DNA of 37,654 bases from an uncultured Parabacteroides sp. (lineage in GTDB: Bacteria > Bacteroidota > Bacteroidia > Bacteroidales > Tannerellaceae). The position numbers and the translations under genes were made by a program. The stretch spans positions 1 through 37,654 of the forward strand of contig UQLN01000044.1 in the NCBI GenBank assembly GCA_900541965.1, in the 5' to 3' direction. Positions 1 to 7,440 of the stretch are shown here, in pieces. The notes under the pieces were generated by a model. That model saw nothing but the letters and a program-made list of their open reading frames with translations. It searched no databases and was not told where the DNA came from. Each line of letters opens with the position of its first letter. The first letter of the stretch is position 1.

Positions 1-30
1 CATCGACAATAATAAACTTCTTACTTTCAT
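1..30 (-). CDS. Start of a leftward secreted or lipoprotein gene (partial)
   Basis: On the minus strand an ATG at 30-28 opens a frame reading MKVRSLLLSM up to the window edge. A short basic start followed by leucines is the beginning of a typical signal peptide or lipoprotein leader. Only ten codons are visible, so the product cannot be named. Fimbrillin-type lipoproteins of this order often begin this way, but that is a guess. The upstream leader (31-101) is AT-rich, and the left inverted repeat of the candidate invertible segment lies 72 bp upstream. No good TAnnTTTG box facing this gene is present in the current orientation. The nearest is the imperfect TTACTTTG at 127-120. Confidence 0.5.
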   Translation of the reverse strand, partial: MKVRSLLLSM

Positions 31-101
31 TCGTAGATATTTAATTAATAAATAAGATAATAGTTCCTCGCAGTGAATTTAAATACTGTTTTTTTCAGAG
101 C

Positions 102-118
102 TCTATTACGAATAGAGA
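102..118 (+). repeat. Left inverted repeat of candidate invertible segment
   Basis: The 17-mer TCTATTACGAATAGAGA is exactly reverse-complementary to 1340-1356. The inner 15 bases are themselves a spaced palindrome, TCTATT-ACG-AATAGA, the usual form of a tyrosine-recombinase crossover site: two half-sites around a short asymmetric core. The match stops at base 102 on one side and 118 on the other. The pair brackets the araC-type gene and both of its candidate promoters, and lies next to a recombinase gene. Confidence 0.75.
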
Positions 119-191
119 GCAAAGTAATTTATGGCTTGCATAAGTGTCTGATTATCATAATATACTGATTATATAGAAGAAAAATGTATAC

Positions 192-220
192 TTTATACGA
201 ATTACATTTAAATACATTTG
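192..220 (+). promoter_or_regulatory. Candidate promoter of the AraC-type gene
   Basis: TACATTTG at 213-220 is a perfect Bacteroidetes -7 box (TAnnTTTG). A weak -33 element, TTT, lies at 192-194, 18 bp upstream. It implies a leader of roughly 105 bases before the ATG at 334. It lies inside the inverted repeats, so it would move together with the gene on inversion. Confidence 0.5.
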
Positions 221-333
221 TAAAATCAATGCTTATAACATTTTGTAAATAAGTAAATTATGATATCAGACACTGAAACAATGCTGAAATAATACTGAAA
301 CAGAAAATACAAATACGTTGAATATCGAGGCTT

Positions 334-1212
334 ATGAGAGATGAAATTTTACTTAACAAGCTATTTTACATAGAAGAGCATCGTTCGTGTAGGAACTACT
401 TAAATCAAGTGGAATCCGGTTTTAAATATATTGAGTTAGAGCAAGAGATATTTATCCGGAAGGAATGTGCATGCTGGAATTATTTACTGATATTTCTCGA
501 TGGGAAATTTATCATCAGTCAGGATCAGTTCAAAAAACGTATGTTTAGTGCCGGAACAATGGTGTTGCTACCTAAAATGTCTACATTCAGCGGTTGGGGA
601 AGTAGCGATTCCAAACTGGTTGCATTGTCATTTGATACTCCTCCGGGTAGTTGCGACATGTTTGTATTACAGTCGTTAGCAGGTATTTGCGAAACGATAA
701 AGTATGATTTCCAAGCCACAGAGATTCGCTATCCACTTGCACCTTATCTGGAAGTACTTACGTATTGCTTAAAGAATGGAATGAGTTGCGGACATTTGCA
801 TGAATTAATGGAAAAAGAACTGTTCTTTCTAATACGTGGATTTTATACAAAGGAGGAAATTGCCGGACTGTTTTACCCCATCATAGGACAGGATTTCTGT
901 TTTAAGAAAATGATTATGGAAAACTACCAGAAGGCAGACAGTATTGAGACACTCATTTCCATTTCCAATATGGGAAGGAGCAGTTTTTTTACTAAATTCA
1001 AAAATGTATTCGGAATGACAGCCAAACGCTGGATTGTGAAACAAAGGAATCGCCAAATATTGGATGAAGCAATGCATCCCGGCGCAACGGTGAAAGAATT
1101 AATGGCAAAATTTATGTTCGACTCGCAAGCGCATTTTACACACTATTGCAAACAACATTTCGGCTGTACACCTAAACAATTGATAGAACATTATGATATT
1201 GAAAATCAATAA
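334..1212 (+). CDS. AraC-family transcriptional regulator
   Basis: A 292-residue protein with the AraC/XylS layout. The N-terminal part (about 1-185) contains an AraC-type cupin-like ligand region, recognisable only loosely. The C-terminal part has two helix-turn-helix units, about residues 200-226 (SIETLISISNMGRSSFFTKF) and 250-277 (VKELMAKFMFDSQAHFTHYC), followed by the FGCTPKQL ending typical of the family. It should be a soluble DNA-binding regulator; its effector is unknown. The gene lies alone inside a pair of perfect 17-bp inverted repeats, next to a tyrosine recombinase that reads towards it. I infer that it is carried on an invertible segment and may regulate the surface gene that starts at 30 on the minus strand. 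An in-frame ATG at 341 is not used in this frame; 334 is the first sensible start. Confidence 0.85.
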   Translation: MRDEILLNKLFYIEEHRSCRNYLNQVESGFKYIELEQEIFIRKECACWNYLLIFLDGKFIISQDQFKKRMFSAGTMVLLPKMSTFSGWGSSDSKLVALSFDTPPGSCDMFVLQSLAGICETIKYDFQATEIRYPLAPYLEVLTYCLKNGMSCGHLHELMEKELFFLIRGFYTKEEIAGLFYPIIGQDFCFKKMIMENYQKADSIETLISISNMGRSSFFTKFKNVFGMTAKRWIVKQRNRQILDEAMHPGATVKELMAKFMFDSQAHFTHYCKQHFGCTPKQLIEHYDIENQ

Positions 1213-1267
1213 ATATATATTTTTTAATCAAATGGACTAATTATAAAACTTGTTGGACTTTTATATA

Positions 1268-1297
1268 TTGGCGTACGGAAAAAACACTCTATCTTTG
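1268..1297 (+). promoter_or_regulatory. Outward-facing promoter inside the invertible segment
   Basis: TTG at 1268-1270, a 19-bp spacer, and TATCTTTG at 1290-1297 form a near-ideal Bacteroidetes promoter. Transcription would begin near 1304, cross the right inverted repeat (1340-1356) and run antisense into the 3' end of the recombinase gene. No rightward gene follows. If the segment inverted, the -7 box would sit at about 161-168 on the minus strand and drive the leftward gene starting at 30 with a leader of about 125 bases. Confidence 0.65.
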
Positions 1298-1339
1298 CAA
1301 AGTGAAATTAGATTTGTATAATCTTAACCAGGTAGTGTG

Positions 1340-1356
1340 TCTCTATTCGTAATAGA
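1340..1356 (-). repeat. Right inverted repeat of candidate invertible segment
   Basis: TCTCTATTCGTAATAGA is the exact reverse complement of 102-118. It lies between the outward promoter (1268-1297) and the stop codon of the recombinase at 1422. The interval between the two repeats, 119-1339, is 1,221 bp. Confidence 0.75.
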
Positions 1357-1421
1357 TACTAATGTTCACGAATGTAATGATTATTATCTAATGTAAGAAA
1401 CATTGAATATCAATTTAACAT

Positions 1422-2648
1422 TTAAATAAGATTGTTCATCATCCTGTTGACTTGTTTGAGGTGGTTTATATCGAGCTCTTTAAGATATATATGCGTCATA
1501 TTTTCTGTCGTATGCCCCAACCCTGCACTGATCGTTGAAATCGGCACGCCATTGTCACGGGCCAGAGTTGCCCAGGTGTGGCGGGCCACATAAGTGGTTA
1601 ATGGGACACAAAGCCCCAAATCGCCGGCAATCTTCCTCAATGCACGATTGATGCGGGAGAGATAGGACCGGTATTGCCTGTATTCGGAAATTTGTTCTTT
1701 ACCCGCCCCCTCAGGATTGATAATAGGGAAAATATAAGACTCTTTATTATCCGTTTTTCTGTTAGTTCCGTAACGGTTGAATAGCTCCTGTATCTGAGGG
1801 GTAATTCCAATATGAATCAGTTGCTTCGACTTATGCCGCGAATAACTGATTATCTCACCACAAATATGTTTCTGTTTCAGGAAAGCAATATCAACAAAAG
1901 ACATCCCCTGTGTATAAAAGCTAAATAAAAAAAGATCCCGTGCAAATCGCAAAACAGAATCTTCCGGAAAATAAAGATGCAACAAACGGGACATGTCTTC
2001 GCGGCTCAAAGCACGCTTGATGGTACGGCACGGTTTGGTATGTATGTCATTGAACGGATACCCGCCACGCGAAACCAATCCCTCTTTTACCGCAAGATTA
2101 TAGCATGTGCGGAAATTGCGTATATAAAAATTCACGGTATTTTCTCCTACCCCTTTGTGCTTTAAAAAGTCCATATAGCGGGCTACGAATCGCGAATCAA
2201 CCTGAGACATCCGTATATCCTTATTCCCCATATATCCGGATAACGACTGCCTGGTACTGCGATAGGCAGCTGCAATGCCCTCTTTCCCCATCTCTTTTTT
2301 CCATTCTATCTGTGTATCGATATATTTGAGCAGAAAAAAACATTTTACAGGTTTCCGGTATGTACCCAATGTAATGTCATATACACTGTATTCCTCACCA
2401 GACTTTTCAAGCTCTCGAATACGTTCACTGAGCAACCGGTACATTTTGCGAATATCACGGTTTATTTTCACATTCACTCTCCGGTCGGTATTAACCTTCC
2501 CTTTTTCAGAATCGAACTCTTCTTTCGTCACATGAAACCCAGTATACAGGATTTTCTTATGCCTGTTATGAATGACCTGGAAAACCAACGGATAGGTCCC
2601 ATCATTCAACTTTCGGCTCGAGTTCAACATTAATTTTATTGATGCCAT
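1422..2648 (-). CDS. Tyrosine site-specific recombinase (integrase/invertase family)
   Basis: A 408-residue Bacteroidetes-type tyrosine recombinase. The arm-binding domain covers about 1-95 (begins MASIKLMLNSSRK), the SAM-like core-binding domain about 105-210, and the catalytic domain about 215-400. Visible catalytic elements are a lysine in the beta-hairpin near RHKSK, the box II arginine in VARHTWAT (R356), the LGH histidine (H379) and the nucleophile in THIYL (Y388). The box I stretch reads FYTQGMSFVD where many relatives have YTRGMS, and the first histidine of HxxR is a tyrosine. Some members of the family, such as IntDOT, are known to lack the canonical box I arginine, so this need not mean inactivity. 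Its stop codon lies 65 bp outside the right inverted repeat, the position expected for the invertase of the araC segment. An integrase from an old mobile element is the alternative. Confidence 0.9.
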   Translation of the reverse strand: MASIKLMLNSSRKLNDGTYPLVFQVIHNRHKKILYTGFHVTKEEFDSEKGKVNTDRRVNVKINRDIRKMYRLLSERIRELEKSGEEYSVYDITLGTYRKPVKCFFLLKYIDTQIEWKKEMGKEGIAAAYRSTRQSLSGYMGNKDIRMSQVDSRFVARYMDFLKHKGVGENTVNFYIRNFRTCYNLAVKEGLVSRGGYPFNDIHTKPCRTIKRALSREDMSRLLHLYFPEDSVLRFARDLFLFSFYTQGMSFVDIAFLKQKHICGEIISYSRHKSKQLIHIGITPQIQELFNRYGTNRKTDNKESYIFPIINPEGAGKEQISEYRQYRSYLSRINRALRKIAGDLGLCVPLTTYVARHTWATLARDNGVPISTISAGLGHTTENMTHIYLKELDINHLKQVNRMMNNLI

Positions 2649-3040
2649 AGAAATTTAAATTAATATATGAATAATTTAATATGCAACCGAATCCCGGAGC
2701 AAGGCTCCCGGTCCGATGTCGCAAACTACAACAATTCAGAAAATGAAAAGTTATGGCAAAAACAACAGGTTACTGATATTAGATGAAGATATAGTACGTA
2801 TTTTATACTCATTTGTAATGCAATATTGAATAGGTGATATGTAAAAATACAAAGTGATAACCCTATTTGAATGTAAAAAGCACACAGAAATGATTCCTTA
2901 AAAACATTTCCGTCCTTCTGTGTAAGCAATTCAGATAGTATAGGCGTTGGGCAAAAATACCGTATATTTTTAATAATACGGCCGTTTTATTCATCTTTTA
3001 TGAAAGTTTTTATTGAAGTGGATCTACCCCTCTATATCTA
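2649..3040. other. Intergenic region upstream of the recombinase
   Basis: There is no credible gene here. Next to the recombinase start lies an AT-rich leader. At 2693-2711 there is a small GC-rich hairpin (CCGGAGC, loop AAG, GCTCCCGG) whose left side, CCGAATCCCGGAGC, resembles the 3' end of a tRNA. The rest is AT-rich and holds only a spurious 67-codon frame at 2726-2929 with no start signal. The only good leftward -7 box is at 2952-2959. Confidence 0.5.
2952..2959 (-). promoter_or_regulatory. -7 box possibly serving the recombinase
   Basis: On the minus strand the bases read TATTTTTG, a perfect TAnnTTTG. No TTTG-like -33 element is seen at the expected spacing. A transcript from here would have a leader of about 300 bases that includes the hairpin at 2693-2711. 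It lies outside the invertible segment, so recombinase transcription would not depend on orientation. Confidence 0.35.
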
Positions 3041-3075
3041 AAAAAGCCGGCTCCCAAATGAGGAACCGGCTTTTT
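3041..3075 (-). terminator. Rho-independent terminator after the NagB-PIG-L gene
   Basis: The sequence is AAAAAGCCGGCTCC, a short loop, then GGAACCGGCTTTTT, a GC-rich stem flanked by A and T runs. It begins about 20 bp beyond the stop codon at 3096. The runs on both sides make it potentially bidirectional. Confidence 0.85.
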
Positions 3076-3095
3076 CTATTTCACACCTTTGCCTG

Positions 3096-5084
3096 TTAGC
3101 GGAGAGGTATATATTGTACAAATGCTTCCATTGCTTCGTATGAAGCCAAGCCTAACTTATGATACAGGTCTGCCGTAGCACGGTTGCGGTCTTCTGCACG
3201 CTGCCAGAACAAACGTTCGTCGTCGCCTAGGAACGGAGCGCTTTCTGCCTGCGACTGGTGTTTCAGGATTGCATTCCGTTTGTGGCGTAATTCTTCCGGA
3301 GAGATAGGAACTGCCATTTCAACATGGTCCATTTCCCATTCTGCCCATGCACCACGGTACATCCATACACGGCAGTTCAACATCCATTCATCGTCTTTTA
3401 CTTCATCGATTGCTGCAAGTACGGCATCCAAACAAACCTTATGGGTTCCATGCGGGTCTGCCAGGTCACCGGCTACAAATATCTGATCCGGTTTTATTTC
3501 CAGCAATAAGTTCTTCACAATGTTCTTATCCGCTTCACCCAAATCATTTTTCTTTACCATACCGGTTTCATAGAACGGTAAATCCAGAAAATGCACATGG
3601 TCGTCTTTCACTCCCGAATAGCGGCATCCGTGACGGGCTTCTTCACGACGGATCGTACCTTTCATGAAAAGCACATCCTTGCGTTCCGGACCACCGTCTT
3701 CTACCTTTTCATAACGCAGGTATTTAATGATTTCTTCCGCTTTATCCTTAATCGGAGAACCTCCGGCTGCATACTTGTCGCTAACATCACTCAGGTATTC
3801 GCAATAACGGATTACTTCTTCATCGCCTACGGCAATATTTCCGGATGTCTGGTAAGCAACATGTACGTCATGGTGCTGGTCACACAAACGGCGCAGGGTT
3901 CCACCCATTGAAATCACATCATCATCAGGATGCGGACTGAATACGATTACTTTCTTCGGATACGGAGTAGCACGTTCCGGACGATTAGAGTCGTCCGCAT
4001 TCGGTTTACCGCCCGGCCATCCGGTAATGGTATGCTGGATATCGTTGAATATCTTAATATTTACATTGTATGCAGAACCATACAAAGCAAGCAATTCGCC
4101 CAAACCGTTCTCACTGTAATCCCGGTTGGTAAGTTTCAGGATCGGTTTTCCCGTTAACTGGCACAGCCATACGATAGCACGGCGAATCAGTTTGTTATCC
4201 CAATCGCAGTTGGTAACCAGCCAAGGATGGCTGATACGTGTCAGGTCGTAAGCGGCAGACAAATCCAGAACGACCTTTGCATTCGAATGAACTTGCAGGA
4301 AAGAAGAAGGAATAGCATCCGTTTCCGGACCTTCCACTGTCTTTGCAATAATAGGCGCTTTATCTTCACCCCAAGCCATCAGGACGGCATTCCGGGCTTT
4401 CATCATGGTAGAAATTCCCATAGTAATTACACCTGCCGGAACATTATCCACTGAAGTAAAAGTACGAGCCGCTTCTTTTCTGGCTCCACCTTCCAACAGC
4501 ACCAGGCGGGTACGCGAACCGGAAGTCGAACCGGCTGCATTGAACATGATATTACTTGACGGACCGACTCCCAGCAAAATGTAGTCGAGACCACCTACCA
4601 ACTGTATTTGCTCTTCATAAGTACGGCAGAAATCAAGAATCGCATCTTTCGGCATGGCACCGTCCGGAGCATAAATATTTTCCGGAGCAATATCGATATG
4701 GTTGAATAATGCCTCTCTCAAATGGGACACATTACCTGCACTCGCCGAAGAAAGCGGATAGAATTCATATTCTACAAATATAACTACATTACGGAAACTC
4801 AGGCCTTCTTCCCTATGCATGCGTATCCATTCCTTATAAATACTCAGAGGAGAACGACCTCCGGGAAGAGCAATAACGAAGTTCTCACCCACTTCCTGTT
4901 TCTTACGGATTTGAGTGGCGATTTCCTTTGCAATCGCAAGAGAGCCTTCCTCCGCCGATTCATAGATAGTGGTCGGTATCTTCTCCAAACGTGTTAAAAC
5001 TGAATGCTCGAAAGCATTTTCCGGACGATAGTACCTTTGCGGTATACGCGTCAGAGTAATCTGAGAACTCAGGTCTGTTTTCAT
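3096..5084 (-). CDS. NagB-like / PIG-L (LmbE) deacetylase fusion protein
   Basis: A 663-residue cytoplasmic two-domain protein. Residues about 35-290 form a glucosamine-6-phosphate deaminase (NagB) fold. Residues about 378-560 form a PIG-L/LmbE deacetylase domain with intact zinc motifs, HPDDD (385-389) and HGTH (545-548). In the NagB half, the loop that normally reads DGHIAFNEP is GPSSNIMFNAAG (174-185), and the FNMDEYxGL segment is FVEYEFYPL (103-111). The classic catalytic aspartates and histidine are therefore absent, and ordinary deaminase activity is doubtful. Relatives in this order are annotated as glucosamine-6-phosphate deaminase. I chose the start MKTDLSSQ at 5084, because the longer frame up to 5279 adds a low-complexity stretch that runs through the candidate promoter. 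The neighbouring nagA genes point to amino-sugar metabolism. Confidence 0.85.
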   Translation of the reverse strand: MKTDLSSQITLTRIPQRYYRPENAFEHSVLTRLEKIPTTIYESAEEGSLAIAKEIATQIRKKQEVGENFVIALPGGRSPLSIYKEWIRMHREEGLSFRNVVIFVEYEFYPLSSASAGNVSHLREALFNHIDIAPENIYAPDGAMPKDAILDFCRTYEEQIQLVGGLDYILLGVGPSSNIMFNAAGSTSGSRTRLVLLEGGARKEAARTFTSVDNVPAGVITMGISTMMKARNAVLMAWGEDKAPIIAKTVEGPETDAIPSSFLQVHSNAKVVLDLSAAYDLTRISHPWLVTNCDWDNKLIRRAIVWLCQLTGKPILKLTNRDYSENGLGELLALYGSAYNVNIKIFNDIQHTITGWPGGKPNADDSNRPERATPYPKKVIVFSPHPDDDVISMGGTLRRLCDQHHDVHVAYQTSGNIAVGDEEVIRYCEYLSDVSDKYAAGGSPIKDKAEEIIKYLRYEKVEDGGPERKDVLFMKGTIRREEARHGCRYSGVKDDHVHFLDLPFYETGMVKKNDLGEADKNIVKNLLLEIKPDQIFVAGDLADPHGTHKVCLDAVLAAIDEVKDDEWMLNCRVWMYRGAWAEWEMDHVEMAVPISPEELRHKRNAILKHQSQAESAPFLGDDERLFWQRAEDRNRATADLYHKLGLASYEAMEAFVQYIPLR

Positions 5085-5124
5085 GTTTAATCTTTGATTT
5101 AGTATTATTTTTTTACTTAAGTTA

Positions 5125-5132
5125 CAAATATA
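5125..5132 (-). promoter_or_regulatory. Candidate -7 box of the NagB-PIG-L gene
   Basis: The minus strand reads TATATTTG, 40 bp before the chosen ATG at 5084. The -33 element is not recognisable. The position supports the shorter start for this gene. Confidence 0.45.
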
Positions 5133-5359
5133 ACAATTATAACAGATATTCTTCCACAGCACAACATCAATTTTATTTATAAAAGGATATTTCCACGCTT
5201 TAATATCATTCTGCCGGCTCTCTCCCCGACTCAAAGACGAGTTAAAAAGGCACATGTAAAACCTGCGCCCTCCACGCACAATATAATCAATTAATTAACA
5301 AACACTTACAACCACAATATTTATTTTCATCACTCCGAATAAACTGTCGAATTAATCTC
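5133..5359. other. Divergent intergenic region
   Basis: This is the space between the leftward NagB-PIG-L gene and the rightward ATP-grasp gene. Apart from the -7 boxes at its two ends I see no gene, repeat or strong hairpin. The long upstream frame of the left gene (5085-5279) shows no features of real coding sequence. Confidence 0.5.
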
Positions 5360-5367
5360 TATCTTTG
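5360..5367 (+). promoter_or_regulatory. Candidate -7 box of the ATP-grasp/GNAT operon
   Basis: TATCTTTG is a perfect TAnnTTTG, 46 bp before the ATG at 5414. No clear TTTG is present 19-21 bp upstream. Confidence 0.5.
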
Positions 5368-5413
5368 GCGCTCATTAAACATCTTTAAAATGCTATATTA
5401 ATATTCAACGACG

Positions 5414-6880
5414 ATGAACAATGTCTTAATTTTATTAGACAGCCTGGACGATTGGGAACCCTATTGCAAGACAAGCAGCATACTCACTGTTTCCGATTAT
5501 TTAAAATCCAAATCCATAGAAAAAGAACGCAAATTCGTTATCAATGTAAGTAACGATTACAGTTATAATTCCGAGGGATATTATTGCTCACTACTGGCAC
5601 AGACAAGAGGGCATAAAGTAATCCCCGGCGTAGATATTATCAACAAAGTTGAAACCGGTACAGGTATCCGCATGGATAGAAACCTGCAAAAATTATGTTA
5701 CCAATGGATACAGAAAAATAATATCACCGATGATATCTGGTATTTAAATATTTATTTCGGTACCTGCAAAGAAAAGGGTCTGGAACGGATTGCCCGGTTT
5801 ATTTTCGAAAATTATCCGGCTCCGTTATTACAAGTCTGTTTCAATACCCGCAGCCGGAACCAAATTGAAAGTGTGCAGTTTCTCTCCCTCAACCAACTGA
5901 ATGACGAAGAACAGGATTATTTTGCCAATACTCTGGACAGCTTTAACAAACGTATCTGGCGTACACCGAAATCAACCCGCCCTTCCCGCTACAGCCTTGC
6001 AATCCTGTATGATCCCGAAGAGAAATTTCCTCCCAGCAATAAGCAGGCTATCAATAAATTCCTGGAAATTGCGAAAAAAATGGATATTCATGCGGAGCTG
6101 ATCACAGAAGAAGATGCCACCCGGTTGATGGAATTCGATGCACTGTTTATCCGTACAACGACTTCCTTAAATCATTACACCTTCCATCTTTCCCAGTTGG
6201 CAGCACAAAACAAAATGGCTGTGATAGACGATCCGATTTCGATTATCCGCTGCACCAACAAAGTATTCCTGAAAGAATTGTTTGAAAAAGAGAAAGTACC
6301 CGCACCGGTCTCCACTTTGATATTCCGTTCCAATGAAAATTCATATACAGAGATCATTGAAAAAGTAGGAACTCCCTTCGTCCTGAAGATACCGGACGGT
6401 TCTTTTTCCATCGGGATGAAAAAGGTCAATAATGAAGAGGAATGCAAGGAAGCATTGGACGTACTGTTCGAGAAGTCTGCCATTCTACTGGCACAGGAAT
6501 TCACACCTACCGAATTCGACTGGCGTATCGGTATCCTGAACGGGGAGCCCTTATATGCCTGCAAGTATTATATGGCAAAGAACCACTGGCAGATTTATTG
6601 CCATTATGCATCCGGGCGTAGCCGTTGCGGCCTGGCTGAAACGATACCTATCTATCAGGTACCCCGTAAAGTATTGGATACGGCATTGAAAGCAGCCTCC
6701 TTTATCGGAAAAGGATTATATGGCGTAGATTTAAAAGTGGTCAACGACCGGGCCATCGTTATCGAAATTAACGACAACCCCAGTATCGACCACGACCTGG
6801 AGGATGCAGTTCTGGGAGATGAACTCTATTACAGGATTCTCAACCACTTCGGACGTGCTGTCGATATGAAATACTTCTGA
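5414..6880 (+). CDS. RimK-like ATP-grasp ligase with RLAN-type N-terminal domain
   Basis: A 488-residue protein. The N-terminal half (about 1-190) resembles the RimK-like ATP-grasp N-terminal domain, and the C-terminal half (about 270-480) is an ATP-grasp fold. Nucleotide- and metal-binding features are visible: PFVLKIPDGSFSIGMKKV for the phosphate-binding lysine loop, an acidic hinge near LLAQEF, and EINDNPS (451-457) for magnesium. Enzymes of this superfamily join a carboxylate to an amine through an acyl-phosphate. RimK itself adds glutamate to ribosomal protein S6, but the substrate here is unknown. The stop codon is separated by one base from the ATG of a GNAT acetyltransferase, so the two are co-transcribed and translationally linked. 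I infer that they modify one peptide or amino-acid product in sequence. Confidence 0.8.
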   Translation: MNNVLILLDSLDDWEPYCKTSSILTVSDYLKSKSIEKERKFVINVSNDYSYNSEGYYCSLLAQTRGHKVIPGVDIINKVETGTGIRMDRNLQKLCYQWIQKNNITDDIWYLNIYFGTCKEKGLERIARFIFENYPAPLLQVCFNTRSRNQIESVQFLSLNQLNDEEQDYFANTLDSFNKRIWRTPKSTRPSRYSLAILYDPEEKFPPSNKQAINKFLEIAKKMDIHAELITEEDATRLMEFDALFIRTTTSLNHYTFHLSQLAAQNKMAVIDDPISIIRCTNKVFLKELFEKEKVPAPVSTLIFRSNENSYTEIIEKVGTPFVLKIPDGSFSIGMKKVNNEEECKEALDVLFEKSAILLAQEFTPTEFDWRIGILNGEPLYACKYYMAKNHWQIYCHYASGRSRCGLAETIPIYQVPRKVLDTALKAASFIGKGLYGVDLKVVNDRAIVIEINDNPSIDHDLEDAVLGDELYYRILNHFGRAVDMKYF

Positions 6881-6881
6881 T

Positions 6882-7346
6882 ATGGAAAATGCAATAACCA
6901 TCCGGGATGCCCAACCGGACGATCTTCCGTCCATTCTGGAAATAGAGAAACTTTGCTTTAAGGAAGACAGTTTCACCAAAAGCCAGTTTATCTATCTGAT
7001 GACACGGGGTAAAGGCGCTTTCTTTATCCTGCAGGCAGGGACAAGGACTATTGCCTATTTATCTGTATCATTCAATTCCAGAACACATAATCTGCGTATC
7101 TATTCCATTGCCGTCCATCCCGGCTGCCAGGGAATGCAGTTAGGACAGCTGCTTATGGACAAGGCTATCGAATATGCAGAAGGATGCAATGCCCGGAAAA
7201 TGACACTCGAAGTAAAAACCACCAACAATCCGGCTATCGGACTGTATAAAAAAAACGGTTTTGAAATGTCTTATATCAAACCGAACTACTACCACGATGG
7301 TTCGGATGCCTATTATATGACTAAACCCATTGGTAAAGAAATATAG
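6882..7346 (+). CDS. GNAT-family N-acetyltransferase (RimI-like)
   Basis: A 154-residue single-domain acetyltransferase. The acetyl-CoA pyrophosphate-binding motif A is visible as IAVHPGCQGMQLGQLLM (QGMQLG at 83-88). The C-terminal GLYKKNGFEM motif is typical of RimI-type enzymes that acetylate alpha-amino groups. It starts one base after the stop of the ATP-grasp ligase. RimI proper acetylates ribosomal protein S18, but the linkage to a RimK-like ligase suggests a shared, unidentified substrate. It is complete and of normal length. Confidence 0.85.
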   Translation: MENAITIRDAQPDDLPSILEIEKLCFKEDSFTKSQFIYLMTRGKGAFFILQAGTRTIAYLSVSFNSRTHNLRIYSIAVHPGCQGMQLGQLLMDKAIEYAEGCNARKMTLEVKTTNNPAIGLYKKNGFEMSYIKPNYYHDGSDAYYMTKPIGKEI

Positions 7347-7412
7347 ACAAGAAAAAGCACGAATGAAAGGAAATATATACGAATTTCCATTCATTCGTGT
7401 TTTTTCTTGTTT
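7347..7412. terminator. Long bidirectional terminator between convergent genes
   Basis: A 28-base arm beginning at 7347 (ACAAGAAAAAGCACGAATGA and on) is complementary to 7383-7410 with two mismatches. The loop is only about eight bases. A-rich and T-rich ends give a U-tract in both directions. It sits between the GNAT gene and the convergent nagA copy, and would end both transcripts. Confidence 0.8.
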
Positions 7413-7440
7413 TCCTATCTCTATCCGGAGAATTTACCGG

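Noticed and set aside
1293..1302. Palindrome CTTTGCAAAG overlapping the outward promoter as an operator
   Set aside because: Ten bases of palindrome built partly from the -7 box itself; no second copy was noticed to support it.
2726..2929. 67-codon leftward frame between the recombinase and the NagB-PIG-L gene
   Set aside because: No ribosome-binding site or promoter at a sensible distance, hydrophobic and low-complexity composition from AT-rich DNA, and no recognisable family.
5085..5279. 65-residue N-terminal extension of the NagB-PIG-L frame
   Set aside because: It crosses the candidate promoter at 5125-5132, and the family start MKTDLSSQ at 5084 is more plausible.
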